Below, one piece after another: positions 1 to 7,478 of a stretch of 27,283 nt of DNA. How positions within the stretch are numbered: the first letter of the stretch is position 1; each line of letters opens with the position of its first letter. The translations under genes and the position numbers were made by a program. Under the pieces are notes generated by a model. It was not told the DNA's origin and did not search any database. It was given only the letters and a program-made list of their open reading frames with translations. This DNA comes from Pirellulales bacterium (GTDB lineage Bacteria > Planctomycetota > Planctomycetia > Pirellulales > JAICIG01), in assembly GCA_025924495.1 (NCBI GenBank), contig JAICIG010000038.1, forward strand, positions 1-27,283. Reading direction: 5' to 3'.

Positions 1-96
1 AGCGAATACTTGAAGTGCTTTATCTGCCGGGTCGCATGACAGACCGCGGCGCCCGCTTCCAGGCCCGAACCGGCGTCGACGCATATCGCAGCCGGC

Positions 97-141
97 AAAT
101 AAACAAAGACCCGGTCGAGACTTGGATCTCGACCGGGTCTT
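97..141 (-). terminator. Rho-independent terminator of the cysteine-rich protein gene
   Basis: A perfect 15-bp inverted repeat (106-120 with 127-141) encloses a 6-base loop. On the minus strand it is followed at 105-97 by a T-rich stretch reading TGTTTATTTG. It lies 26 bases past the stop codon of the minus-strand cysteine-rich gene, which fits intrinsic termination of that gene. The plus-strand side has no T-run. Confidence 0.8.
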
Positions 142-167
142 GAAGTTAACCGTCTCAGATCAGGAGA

Positions 168-872
168 CTAGTTGCGTTGCACCAGGTTACGGCTGGCATG
201 CACGATGCTACGACGGCCCTGGATGGAAGCCGAAGGATCGGCCATCGGGGCGGGGGGCATCGGGGCAGCTTCGCCAGCGGCCGGGGCCGGGGCCATATCG
301 CCGCCGACGGCGCCGCCGCCGCAGCTGCTGCATCCGCCAGCGGAGCAGCCGCCGCCGCAGCTATTGCCGCAGCAGCTCTTCTTGCACTTGTGGCACTTGA
401 AGAGGTTGGCCAAAAAGCCACAGCGCTTCCGCTTGCAGCAGCTGTTGCAGCCGCTGTTGCACGAATCGCAAGCCGGCTGTTCGCAGCACGTGGGCTGCTC
501 GCAGCAAGCCGGCTGTTCGCAGCACGTGGGCTGCTCGCAGCAGTTCGATTGGCAGCACTTGTTGCCGCAATCAAACAGGCCCTTCAGCCGGCCGAACAGG
601 CACAGCTTTTTACGGCCGCAGCAAGACGACTGGCAGCACGATTGCTGCTCGCAGCACGACGGCTCGCAGCACGCTTGCTGCTCGCAGCAAGCCGGTTCAC
701 AGCAAGCCGGCTGCTCACAGCAGGTCGGCTCGCAGCAACTTGTTTCGCAGCACTGAGTCTGACAGCAGCCATTACCCCTGCCCAACATGCGGTTCAGGAG
801 GTCGAACCCGAAGCTCTGGCTACACAGACCCATGCTGACAACGAGTGCTCCTACAAACATGTTCCATTTCAT
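168..872 (-). CDS. Secreted cysteine-rich repeat protein (CCEQP-type repeats)
   Basis: Function unknown; a structural or metal/redox-active envelope protein is an inference. The protein has 234 residues. It opens with a hydrophobic N-terminus (residues 1-23, MKWNMFVGALVV then SQSFGF) that reads as a signal peptide. The body carries about 47 cysteines, roughly one residue in five, including 17 adjacent CC pairs. Two runs of 4-6-residue units (CCEPT, CCEQPA, CCEPA, CCEQQA) are separated by a basic stretch GRKKLCLFGRLKGLF; a second basic stretch KRKRCGFLANLFKC follows. The tail is Gly-rich, then Pro/Ala-rich. The start at 872 is chosen over an in-frame upstream ATG because AAAGGAG lies 10 bases before it and the signal peptide begins there. 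A strong terminator follows the stop. Cysteine-rich secreted proteins with short repeats are common in planctomycetes, but no named family is claimed. Confidence 0.8.
   Translation of the reverse strand: MKWNMFVGALVVSMGLCSQSFGFDLLNRMLGRGNGCCQTQCCETSCCEPTCCEQPACCEPACCEQQACCEPSCCEQQSCCQSSCCGRKKLCLFGRLKGLFDCGNKCCQSNCCEQPTCCEQPACCEQPTCCEQPACDSCNSGCNSCCKRKRCGFLANLFKCHKCKKSCCGNSCGGGCSAGGCSSCGGGAVGGDMAPAPAAGEAAPMPPAPMADPSASIQGRRSIVHASRNLVQRN
468..542. repeat. 36-bp tandem repeat inside the cysteine-rich gene
   Basis: Two perfect 36-bp copies (468-503 and 504-539) are followed by a 3-base start of a third. Each copy encodes 12 residues, CCEQPTCCEQPA, on the minus strand. Perfect identity including third codon positions points to recent duplication, unlike the diverged repeats elsewhere in the same gene. 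Confidence 0.9.
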
Positions 873-1626
873 CGAGCAACGTCTCCTTTGCATGGGAACT
901 GGGGCGGCGCGCATGACCAAAACTAAGGCACTGGCTTCGCGGCACGATTCGCTCAAAGTGGCGGGAGGGATCTCTCCGTCCGTGGTTGGTTCTACCGCGG
1001 AGCGGAGAACCGGCTTTCGGTGTGTCGTGTTGCTGGCCTTAGCTTGAATGCGTGGGTCGTTGCCCACAGTTCACAAAGTTATGGCGCCAGGTCCGTCGAG
1101 CCATTCCTTGGCTCGATAAAAGCCGAGTCGGTTTCCTGGTGCTCCCTATACGCGCCATGGTCGGCCACGTATTCCTCGTTGAGGGACACCTACCGTATCG
1201 GCTGGCTTGGGAAGACGCCTTGAGCGCTCCGAAGTAATTTTCTGCAAATGGCTTAGGGCTCCTATCAGTCAAACATTTCCACAGGCGTAAAGTGGCGAAA
1301 CTTTGACGGCGCCTAATGCCGGCGGCTGCTGCTAGCATCTAACGTCATTCCCGATAAAATCGCCCGGGCTGCTCTTCTTTCCAGCCGTGTGATTCCTGCA
1401 GAGCGCGATCAACATTGAATATGTGTCAGCTTTGCCGCGCTCGAAGTGCGACGAGAGCCCGCGACAGCTCCCCTCGCTGTCGGCTCTCGATCGCGCCGCC
1501 ACTCGCGCCCCTTTCGGTTCAGCGAACTCATTCAACCGACAGTGGCCTGGCTATTTCCAATCTGCTACGGTGGAAAAGCAGCTTTCAATGCATGCTTGTA
1601 GATTCCGCTTTTTGCCCTGAGCCGCC
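873..1626. other. Intergenic stretch with no supported gene
   Basis: About 750 bases between the start of the minus-strand cysteine-rich gene and the plus-strand cupin gene. It should hold promoters for both. Several short open frames cross it on both strands (for example a GTG-start frame at 1052-1237 plus), but none has a convincing ribosome binding site, family resemblance or consistent GC-rich third positions. The only clear structure is the bulged hairpin at 1452-1489. Confidence 0.6.
1452..1489. other. Strong bulged hairpin upstream of the cupin gene
   Basis: CGAGAGCC (1452-1459) pairs with GGCTCTCG (1482-1489), and GACAGC (1463-1468) pairs with GCTGTC (1476-1481). This gives 14 bp with a single 3-base bulge (1460-1462) and a 7-base loop. 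No T-run follows on either strand, so it does not look like a terminator. It lies 138 bases before the cupin start and could be a leader structure; function unknown. Confidence 0.55.
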
Positions 1627-1992
1627 ATGAAGCCAGCACTCGCTCAACGCAGCTACGAAATCGTGGACTTTGATCAGTTGCCGGGCGTGGCCTGCCCTTG
1701 CGGGACGGCCCGTCGCGCCTTCGCCGATGCCGCGGAATTCCCCGGCACGATCCATCGCACGCAAATATCGCAGAGTGCGCGCACGCATTATCACAAACGG
1801 TTGACGGAGACCTATTACTTTCTGGATTGCGAGCCAGGCGGCCAGATGGAGCTCGATGGCGAACTGATCGCGGTCAAGCCCGGCATGTGCATCATGATTC
1901 GCCCCGGCGTCAGGCATCGAGCGGTTGGCCAAATGACGGTCTTGATCGTCGTGTATCCCAAGTTCGACGCTGCCGACGAGTGGTTCGATTGA
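1627..1992 (+). CDS. Small single-domain cupin protein
   Basis: A 121-residue beta-barrel protein of the cupin_2 type; substrate not identifiable. The first metal-binding motif is visible as THYHKRLTE, giving H54, H56 and E61. The second motif, GMCIMIRPGVRHRAVG, supplies H97. These would form the usual 3-His/1-Glu metal site. There is no signal peptide, so it should be cytoplasmic. The N-terminal segment holds CPCG (about residues 23-26), which is outside the conserved cupin core. Single-domain cupins of this size are often sugar-binding, dioxygenase-like or isomerase-like, and the sequence does not decide between these. The gene stands alone, with a tandem 22-bp duplication just after the stop and a strong hairpin upstream. 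Confidence 0.85.
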   Translation: MKPALAQRSYEIVDFDQLPGVACPCGTARRAFADAAEFPGTIHRTQISQSARTHYHKRLTETYYFLDCEPGGQMELDGELIAVKPGMCIMIRPGVRHRAVGQMTVLIVVYPKFDAADEWFD

Positions 1993-2009
1993 GGGGCGAC
2001 TGCTCACAT

Positions 2010-2053
2010 ATTCAGGCATAAGAGTAAGCAGATTCAGGCATAAGAGTAAGCAG
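2010..2053. repeat. 22-bp perfect tandem duplication
   Basis: The unit attcaggcataagagtaag plus cag occurs twice back to back, at 2010-2031 and 2032-2053. It starts 17 bases after the cupin stop codon, in the gap before the beta-propeller gene. No inverted symmetry or coding function was seen. Confidence 0.9.
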
Positions 2054-2252
2054 ACTCCGGCGGCGCAAACACTGAATTCTTGTGTCCAGGACAAAACTGT
2101 CTTCGTGTCGTCCTGCCACGGCTGTTAAAGAGGCTGGCGAGGCGATATGGGGGGCTGGCGGCAACGGCTTGCCCGGGGCTGGTCCGTGCCGTATCCTAAA
2201 TCGCACAGCCTGCCCGCCTATCCCGGACATCCGGACCCTCAGAGAGCCTGCC

Positions 2253-4787
2253 ATGAGATTGAATCGTGTCCTAGCGATGTTGAGTTTTCTCGGCCTGGGG
2301 CTAGCTTTAGCCGCCTCTGTCTCGGCCGCCGAAGCCGTAGAGATCGACCCGCTCGATTGGCCCGCGTGGCGCGGGCCGGAACAGAATGGCATTTCGCGCG
2401 AGACGGGCCTGATCGACAAGTGGAGCCCTGACGGCGAGAACGTCGTTTGGAAAAGCGACAAGCTCGGCAGCCGTTCGACGCCGATTGTCATGCGAGGCAA
2501 GATCTACACCATCTGTCACGATCAGCCGGGCACTCCGCGAGAGCGTGAAAAGGTCGTCTGCGCCGATGCTAACACGGGCGAAATCCTCTGGGAGAACAAG
2601 TTCAACGTCTTTCTGTCGGACGTGCCGAAGGAACGCCTCGGCTGGTCGTGCTGCGCCGGCGATCCGGCCACCGGAAAGATCTACGCCATGGGCGTCTGCG
2701 ACTACTTTCAATGTCTCGATGGCGAGACGGGTGAAACGCTCTGGTCGCATTCTTTGAGCGAGGAATATGGCTTCCTCAGCACCTACGGCGGGCGCACGAA
2801 CACTCCCGTGATTTACGAGGACTTGGTGATCATCAGCGCCGTGGTGATCGGCTGGGGCGAAATGGCCATGCCGGCGCATCGCTTCGTGGCCTTCAATAAG
2901 GAAACCGGAGAAGCGGTGTGGTTTAACGGCACGCGGCTGCGACCGGACGACACCACTTACAGCACTCCCGTAACAACCGTGCTGGGCGGTCAGGCGGCGC
3001 TGGTCTTCGGCTCGGGCGATGGCGGCGTGTATGCCTTTCAACCGCGCACCGGGAAGCAGATCTGGGGTTTCCAGTTGTCGCAGCGCGGCATCAACATCTC
3101 GCCGGTCGTCGCGGACAACATCGTCTACATGAGCCACAGCGAGGAAAACCCGAACAGCACCAAGATGGGCGCGCTGACGGCGATCGACGGCACGCTCTCG
3201 GGCGATATCACCAAGAGCGGCGCGAAGTGGCTGCGCGAAGAAGTGATGGTCGGCAAAAGTTCGCCGATTCTGGTCGACGGCCGCATCTACGCCATGGACG
3301 ACTCGAATCTGGTTTACGCATTCGATGCCGCCAACGGCAAGCCGATCGGCAAGAAAGCTCGTCTGGTCGGCACGATTGCCCGGGCCAGTCTGCTATATGC
3401 CGATGGCAAGATTTATGCCTGCACGACGAGCGCCTGGCACGTACTCGAGCCGACCAAGGACGGCGTGAAGGTCGTGCATCGTCTGCGATTTCCTCAAGGC
3501 GAAGAAGTGCACGGCTCGCCGATCGTCTCGCATGGTCGCGTTTACCTGCCCACGACCGAAAACCTGTACTGCCTGGCCAAGGACGGCGCCAAGTCCGGCG
3601 CGGACGAGCGACCCAAGGCGCCCCAGGAAGACAAGGCCGATGGCGAATCGCAGGCGGCTCAGGTGCAGGTCGTGCCTGTCGAATCGCTGATTCGGCCGGG
3701 CGAAAAAGTGCAGTTCAAAGTCCGGCTGTTCAATGACCGCGGCCAATTCATTAAGGAGACGGACGAAGCCAAGTTCGAGGTCAGTGCGGGCGGCGAGATC
3801 GACGCCAGCGGCGTGTTCACCGCTGCATCCGATCCGAAGCACGTCGGCGCCATCGTGACGGTCAAGGTTGGCGAACTGTCGGGGACGGCTCGCATCCGCA
3901 TCGTGCCCCCGCTGCCGTGGAAATTTGCCTTCGACGACGGACAGATTCCTGTGACTTGGGTCGGCATGCGCTATCGGCACATTCCGCTCGATGACGAGTT
4001 TTACACGTCGCTCAAACAGCAAAACGAGCGCGCCGGCCAATTCTACATCTTCCTCTCGACAGCGTTTGCCAACGGTCGCGAGCCGACGGTCAGTTTCAAC
4101 GATCGTACGCCGCGCCGCACCTGGACGGAACTGATTCGCTATCTAGGATTGATCGAAGATGAGCGGATCAAGACCATGGACGGCGTGAAGGCCGAGTTCA
4201 CCGAGGCTTTGGATCTGCTGAAGAAAGAGAACGTCATCAGCGACTGGAAGCTGTCTGCAAAGTCGCCCGGCGATATTGCCTTGGACGTCAGCCGCGGCAA
4301 TCGCAAACTCGACGGCAATCCAGTGATGGTCAAGATCAGCACCATCCCCAAGGGGACTCGCAGCCAGGGTTGGATGGGGCAGCCAGACTTCCACGACTAT
4401 ACGATCCAGGCCGACGTGCGCGGCAACGTACGCGAAGGCCAGCAGCCCGACATTGGCTTGATCGCCCAACGCTATACGGTCGACATGATGGGCACATTGC
4501 AACAACTGCAGATCCGTTCCTGGACCTCGGAACTGGGACGATTCTCGAAAACGATTCCGTTCTCGTGGAAGCCTGACGTTTGGTACACGATCAAGCTTCG
4601 AGCCGCGACCGAAGATGGCAAGGCCGTCTTGCAAGCCAAGGTCTGGCCTCGCGGCGAAACGGAGCCCGATGACTGGACGATGGAAGCCGTCGACGAGGCC
4701 CCGAACCTGCAAGGCAGCCCCGGATTGTTCGGCAACGCAAGCGACGCCGAAATCTTTATTGACAACATTAATGTCACCGCCAATTGA
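2253..4787 (+). CDS. Secreted PQQ/BamB-like beta-propeller protein with Ig-like and LamG-like tail
   Basis: An exported protein of 844 residues. The start at 2253 is preferred because it opens a clean signal peptide (MRLNRVLAMLSFLGLGLALA then AASVSAAEA); the frame stays open 57 codons further upstream, but that part reads as non-coding. The mature protein begins with DWPAWRGPEQNGISRETGL, the typical opening of planctomycete PQQ-like repeat proteins. Propeller blades follow to about residue 510, marked by units such as DANTGEILWENKF, DGETGETLWSHSL and NKETGEAVWF. A linker (PKAPQEDKADGESQAAQ) leads to a bacterial Ig-like segment (about 520-605), and the last 150 residues resemble a concanavalin/LamG fold (DYTIQADVRGN, WYTIKLRA, GLFGNASDAEIFIDNI). 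The fold is well supported. Whether it binds PQQ, acts as an enzyme or is a scaffold cannot be told. A paralogue follows directly. Confidence 0.85.
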   Translation: MRLNRVLAMLSFLGLGLALAASVSAAEAVEIDPLDWPAWRGPEQNGISRETGLIDKWSPDGENVVWKSDKLGSRSTPIVMRGKIYTICHDQPGTPREREKVVCADANTGEILWENKFNVFLSDVPKERLGWSCCAGDPATGKIYAMGVCDYFQCLDGETGETLWSHSLSEEYGFLSTYGGRTNTPVIYEDLVIISAVVIGWGEMAMPAHRFVAFNKETGEAVWFNGTRLRPDDTTYSTPVTTVLGGQAALVFGSGDGGVYAFQPRTGKQIWGFQLSQRGINISPVVADNIVYMSHSEENPNSTKMGALTAIDGTLSGDITKSGAKWLREEVMVGKSSPILVDGRIYAMDDSNLVYAFDAANGKPIGKKARLVGTIARASLLYADGKIYACTTSAWHVLEPTKDGVKVVHRLRFPQGEEVHGSPIVSHGRVYLPTTENLYCLAKDGAKSGADERPKAPQEDKADGESQAAQVQVVPVESLIRPGEKVQFKVRLFNDRGQFIKETDEAKFEVSAGGEIDASGVFTAASDPKHVGAIVTVKVGELSGTARIRIVPPLPWKFAFDDGQIPVTWVGMRYRHIPLDDEFYTSLKQQNERAGQFYIFLSTAFANGREPTVSFNDRTPRRTWTELIRYLGLIEDERIKTMDGVKAEFTEALDLLKKENVISDWKLSAKSPGDIALDVSRGNRKLDGNPVMVKISTIPKGTRSQGWMGQPDFHDYTIQADVRGNVREGQQPDIGLIAQRYTVDMMGTLQQLQIRSWTSELGRFSKTIPFSWKPDVWYTIKLRAATEDGKAVLQAKVWPRGETEPDDWTMEAVDEAPNLQGSPGLFGNASDAEIFIDNINVTAN

Positions 4788-4879
4788 AGCCTGCGGCTTG
4801 AGCCAGGGTCTTGTCCGAACATCGCGTCGGCCAAGCATCGCTGGAAGGCGCCGGCTGGTTTTTTGGGAGAAATGAACGC

Positions 4880-6916
4880 ATGTGGAACATGATTCGAACG
4901 GCGTCGATGCTGGCTCTGCTGCTCGGCGTTTTTGTAATGACCTCCAGTCTTGGGTGCTCTTCGGGCGATAATTCGCCGAAGCCGCCCAAAGGCGCTCCTG
5001 AAAATGAAGTGAACGCACCGACAGTAGAGACTCCGGCCGAGCAGCCTGCCGCTGAGAAAGAGGAGGCGGTGAAGGAAGCCGAGTCGGACGAAAAGGCGGC
5101 GGAAGACAAGGAGATGCCCGCCGAGGAAGAGCCGAGCAAGTCCGCTCCGACAAAGGAAGAAGCACCGGCTGAAAAGCCGGCCGAAGAAAAACCTGCCAGC
5201 GAAGAACCTGCGAAAGAAAAATCCGCCGCGGCGGAGAAACCGGCTGAACAGAAGCCTGCGGTCGAAACGGCCGCCGCCGAGAAGAAGAGCGGCGACTGGA
5301 ACCAATGGGCGGGCTCGCCTGCCCGCAACAACACGCCCGAGGGCAAGGACATCCCCGCCGATTGGGCGCCGGGCGAGTTCGACGATCAGTCGGGCGAATG
5401 GCAGAAGGACACCGCCAAGAACATCAAGTGGGTTTCGCGGCTCGGTTCGCAGAGCTATGGCAACCCCGTCGTGGCCAGCGGCAAAGTCTTCGTGGGCACC
5501 AACAATGGCGCCGGCTGGCTGAAGCGTTATCCCTCGACGGTCGACCTGGGCTGCCTCCTGTGTTTCAACGAAGCCGATGGTAAGTTCCTCTGGCAAGCTT
5601 CCAGCGAGAAACTGCCGACCGGCCGCGTGCACGATTGGCCGCTGCAAGGCATCTGCTGTGCGCCGCTGGTGGAAGGAGACCGCTTGTGGTACGTCACTAG
5701 CCGCGGCGAAATCATGTGTCTCGACACCGAAGGATTTCACGATGACGAGAACGACGGGCCGAACAAGGCCGAGCCGAACGAGAATAAGGACGAAGCCGAC
5801 GTTGTCTGGATGCTCGACATGATGGGCCAGTTGAAGGTCTCGCAGCACAATATGTGCAGCTGCTCGATCACTTCGGCGGGCGACATCATCTTCGTCAACA
5901 CTTCGAACGGCGTCGACGAAGGACACACCACGATTCCTTCTCCCGCGGCGCCGAGCTTCCTCGCGCTCGATAAAAACACGGGCAAGATTCTCTGGCAGGA
6001 TAACTCGCCGGGCAATAACATTCTCCATGGCCAGTGGTCGTCCCCCGCGTACGCCGTAATCGACGGCGTGCCCCAGGTGTTGTTTGGCGGCGGCGATGGC
6101 TGGCTTCGCAGCTTCCGCGGCGAAGCCACCAAGGACGGCAAAGCCGAATTGCTCTGGGAGTTCGACTGCAACCCGAAAGACGCCAAGTACAGCGTCAGCG
6201 GACGCAGCACGCGCAACCACATCATCGGCACGCCGGTGGTATATGAAGGGCTGGTGTACATCGCCGTGGGCGAAGACCCCGAGCACGGCGAGGGCAACGG
6301 CCACCTGTGGTGCATCGATCCGACCAAACGCGGCGACGTGAGCAGCGAGTTGGCCGTGAAGGTCGACGATCGCGAGCATCCGCTCCCGCACCGTCGCTTG
6401 CAGGCCATCAATCCCGAGGAAGGGGAAATCGCCGTAGCGAACCGCAACTCGGCGGCAGTTTGGCATTACGTCGGCAAGGATTTGAACGGCGATAACGAAC
6501 TGAAAGACTTCGAAGAGCAGATGCACCGCACCTGCGGCACGGCGGTGATTAAGAACGGGCTGCTCTTTATCCCCGACTTCAGCGGCTTGATGCACTGCCT
6601 GGACGCCAAGACAGGCGAGGCCCATTGGACGCACGACCTGTTTGCCGCCACCTGGGGCTCGGCGATGATCGTCGAAGACAAGGTCTACGTCGGCGACGAA
6701 GAAGGCAAAGTTACGATCTTCAAGCTTTCGCCGGAGAAGGAAATCGTGGCCGAGATCGAGATGGGCAATTCGGTCTACAGCACGCCGATCGTCGCTAACA
6801 ACACCTTGTTCATCGCGAACAAGACCCACCTGTTCGCAATTTCTTCCGATGCAGGCGGACAGGCGGCCGACGCAAACAAGCCGGCGGACAACGGCGACGT
6901 AGCTGACGCCAAGTAA
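4880..6916 (+). CDS. Lipoprotein PQQ/BamB-like beta-propeller protein
   Basis: A membrane-anchored paralogue of the preceding gene, 678 residues. The start at 4880 follows a GGGAGA ribosome site. The N-terminus is a lipoprotein signal ending SSLGC, with C26 as the likely lipidated cysteine. Residues about 30-138 are a low-complexity Glu/Ala/Lys/Pro linker (units such as PAEEKPASEEP) that probably spans the periplasm or crosses cell-wall material. The propeller starts near NQWAGSPARNNTPEG and carries PQQ-like blades: LLCFNEADGKFLWQ, LALDKNTGKILWQD, LWCIDPTKRGD and MHCLDAKTGEAHWTHD. It ends with a short hydrophilic tail. No catalytic motif was recognised. It sits 92 bases after the first propeller gene and 5 bases before the receiver-like gene, so the latter two are probably co-transcribed. 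A BamB-like scaffold or a substrate-binding role are both possible. Confidence 0.85.
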   Translation: MWNMIRTASMLALLLGVFVMTSSLGCSSGDNSPKPPKGAPENEVNAPTVETPAEQPAAEKEEAVKEAESDEKAAEDKEMPAEEEPSKSAPTKEEAPAEKPAEEKPASEEPAKEKSAAAEKPAEQKPAVETAAAEKKSGDWNQWAGSPARNNTPEGKDIPADWAPGEFDDQSGEWQKDTAKNIKWVSRLGSQSYGNPVVASGKVFVGTNNGAGWLKRYPSTVDLGCLLCFNEADGKFLWQASSEKLPTGRVHDWPLQGICCAPLVEGDRLWYVTSRGEIMCLDTEGFHDDENDGPNKAEPNENKDEADVVWMLDMMGQLKVSQHNMCSCSITSAGDIIFVNTSNGVDEGHTTIPSPAAPSFLALDKNTGKILWQDNSPGNNILHGQWSSPAYAVIDGVPQVLFGGGDGWLRSFRGEATKDGKAELLWEFDCNPKDAKYSVSGRSTRNHIIGTPVVYEGLVYIAVGEDPEHGEGNGHLWCIDPTKRGDVSSELAVKVDDREHPLPHRRLQAINPEEGEIAVANRNSAAVWHYVGKDLNGDNELKDFEEQMHRTCGTAVIKNGLLFIPDFSGLMHCLDAKTGEAHWTHDLFAATWGSAMIVEDKVYVGDEEGKVTIFKLSPEKEIVAEIEMGNSVYSTPIVANNTLFIANKTHLFAISSDAGGQAADANKPADNGDVADAK

Positions 6917-6921
6917 CTACG

Positions 6922-7296
6922 ATGACCAAACGAGTATTGGATGTCGGGCAGTGCGGGCCCGACCACGCGGCGATTCGCCGCCTCGTGCAAGGGGCGTTCG
7001 GCGCGGAAGTCGTCCAAGCCGATCACTTGGGCGATGCGCTTGCCGCGCTGCGCAAACAGTCCTTTGACCTCGTGCTGATCAATCGCAAGCTCGATATCGA
7101 TTACAGCGACGGTATGGAAGTGCTGCACGCGATCAAGGCCGAGCCCGATTTCGCGGCCGTCTCTATCATGCTCGTCACGAATTACCCTGAGCATCAGCAG
7201 GCGGCCATCGCCGCCGGAGCGGAGCCCGGTTTTGGCAAGGCCGAACTCTCGTTACCCGCAACGCGTGAGAAGTTGGCTCGATTTCTCAAGGCTTGA
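6922..7296 (+). CDS. Receiver-like protein lacking the phospho-acceptor aspartate
   Basis: A stand-alone 124-residue protein with the length and pattern of a CheY-type receiver domain. The strand-3 motif FDLVLINRKLD aligns with the usual DLVLxDxxLP but has Asn54 where the phosphorylated Asp should be. The switch Thr (T86 in SIMLVTN) and the conserved Lys (K106 in GFGKAEL) are retained. An acidic residue, D7, remains near the N-terminus where a metal-binding pair is expected. There is no output domain. It starts 5 bases after the lipoprotein stop, which suggests translational coupling and a related job. Most likely it is a pseudo-receiver that works by protein contact rather than phosphorylation; a degraded regulator is the alternative. 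Confidence 0.7.
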   Translation: MTKRVLDVGQCGPDHAAIRRLVQGAFGAEVVQADHLGDALAALRKQSFDLVLINRKLDIDYSDGMEVLHAIKAEPDFAAVSIMLVTNYPEHQQAAIAAGAEPGFGKAELSLPATREKLARFLKA

Positions 7297-7478
7297 AGAC
7301 GTGCGGCGTGGAATAACCACAGAGGCACGGTGGTCGCTGAGTAGAGCAGAAACACTTGGGCAAGGGGAAATGCCAGGTAATCGGCCGCCCGTGCAGCAGC
7401 CGGACTTCGGCGCCTCCCTGTGAAATGGCGCCGCGCTGCTTGCGGAGAGTCGGCGCACGGCCGCCCCGCACCACCACG

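Noticed and set aside
1..96. Open frames entering from the left edge on both strands
   Set aside because: Too short to show any motif; one plus-strand frame stops at 39 and could be a gene end, but this cannot be judged.
172..926. Long frames on the strand opposite the cysteine-rich gene, rich in Ala, Gln and Leu
   Set aside because: They are low-complexity mirror translations of the CC repeats and lack start signals.
1052..1237. Plus-strand GTG frame of 61 codons that reads fairly protein-like, and a 36-codon minus-strand frame over the same bases beginning VSLNEEYVADHG
   Set aside because: No ribosome site, no family resemblance, and both cannot be real. An in-frame stop directly precedes the minus-strand GTG. 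Left as unassigned gap.
4788..4879. Six-T run at 4859-4864 after GC-rich sequence between the propeller genes
   Set aside because: No stable stem directly precedes the T-run, so a terminator is not supported.
4472..6829. A 785-codon minus-strand frame across the two propeller genes
   Set aside because: It is antisense to clear propeller repeats and has an Arg/Val/Ala-rich composition typical of a mirror frame in GC-rich DNA.
7312..7335. CCACAGAGGCAC motif resembling a repeat seen in gaps of environmental genomes
   Set aside because: A single short copy here; nothing in the window shows it is a repeat family.
7409..7432. GGCGCC inverted repeat in the gap between converging genes
   Set aside because: The stem is only 6 bp with a 12-base loop and no T-run, too weak to call a terminator.
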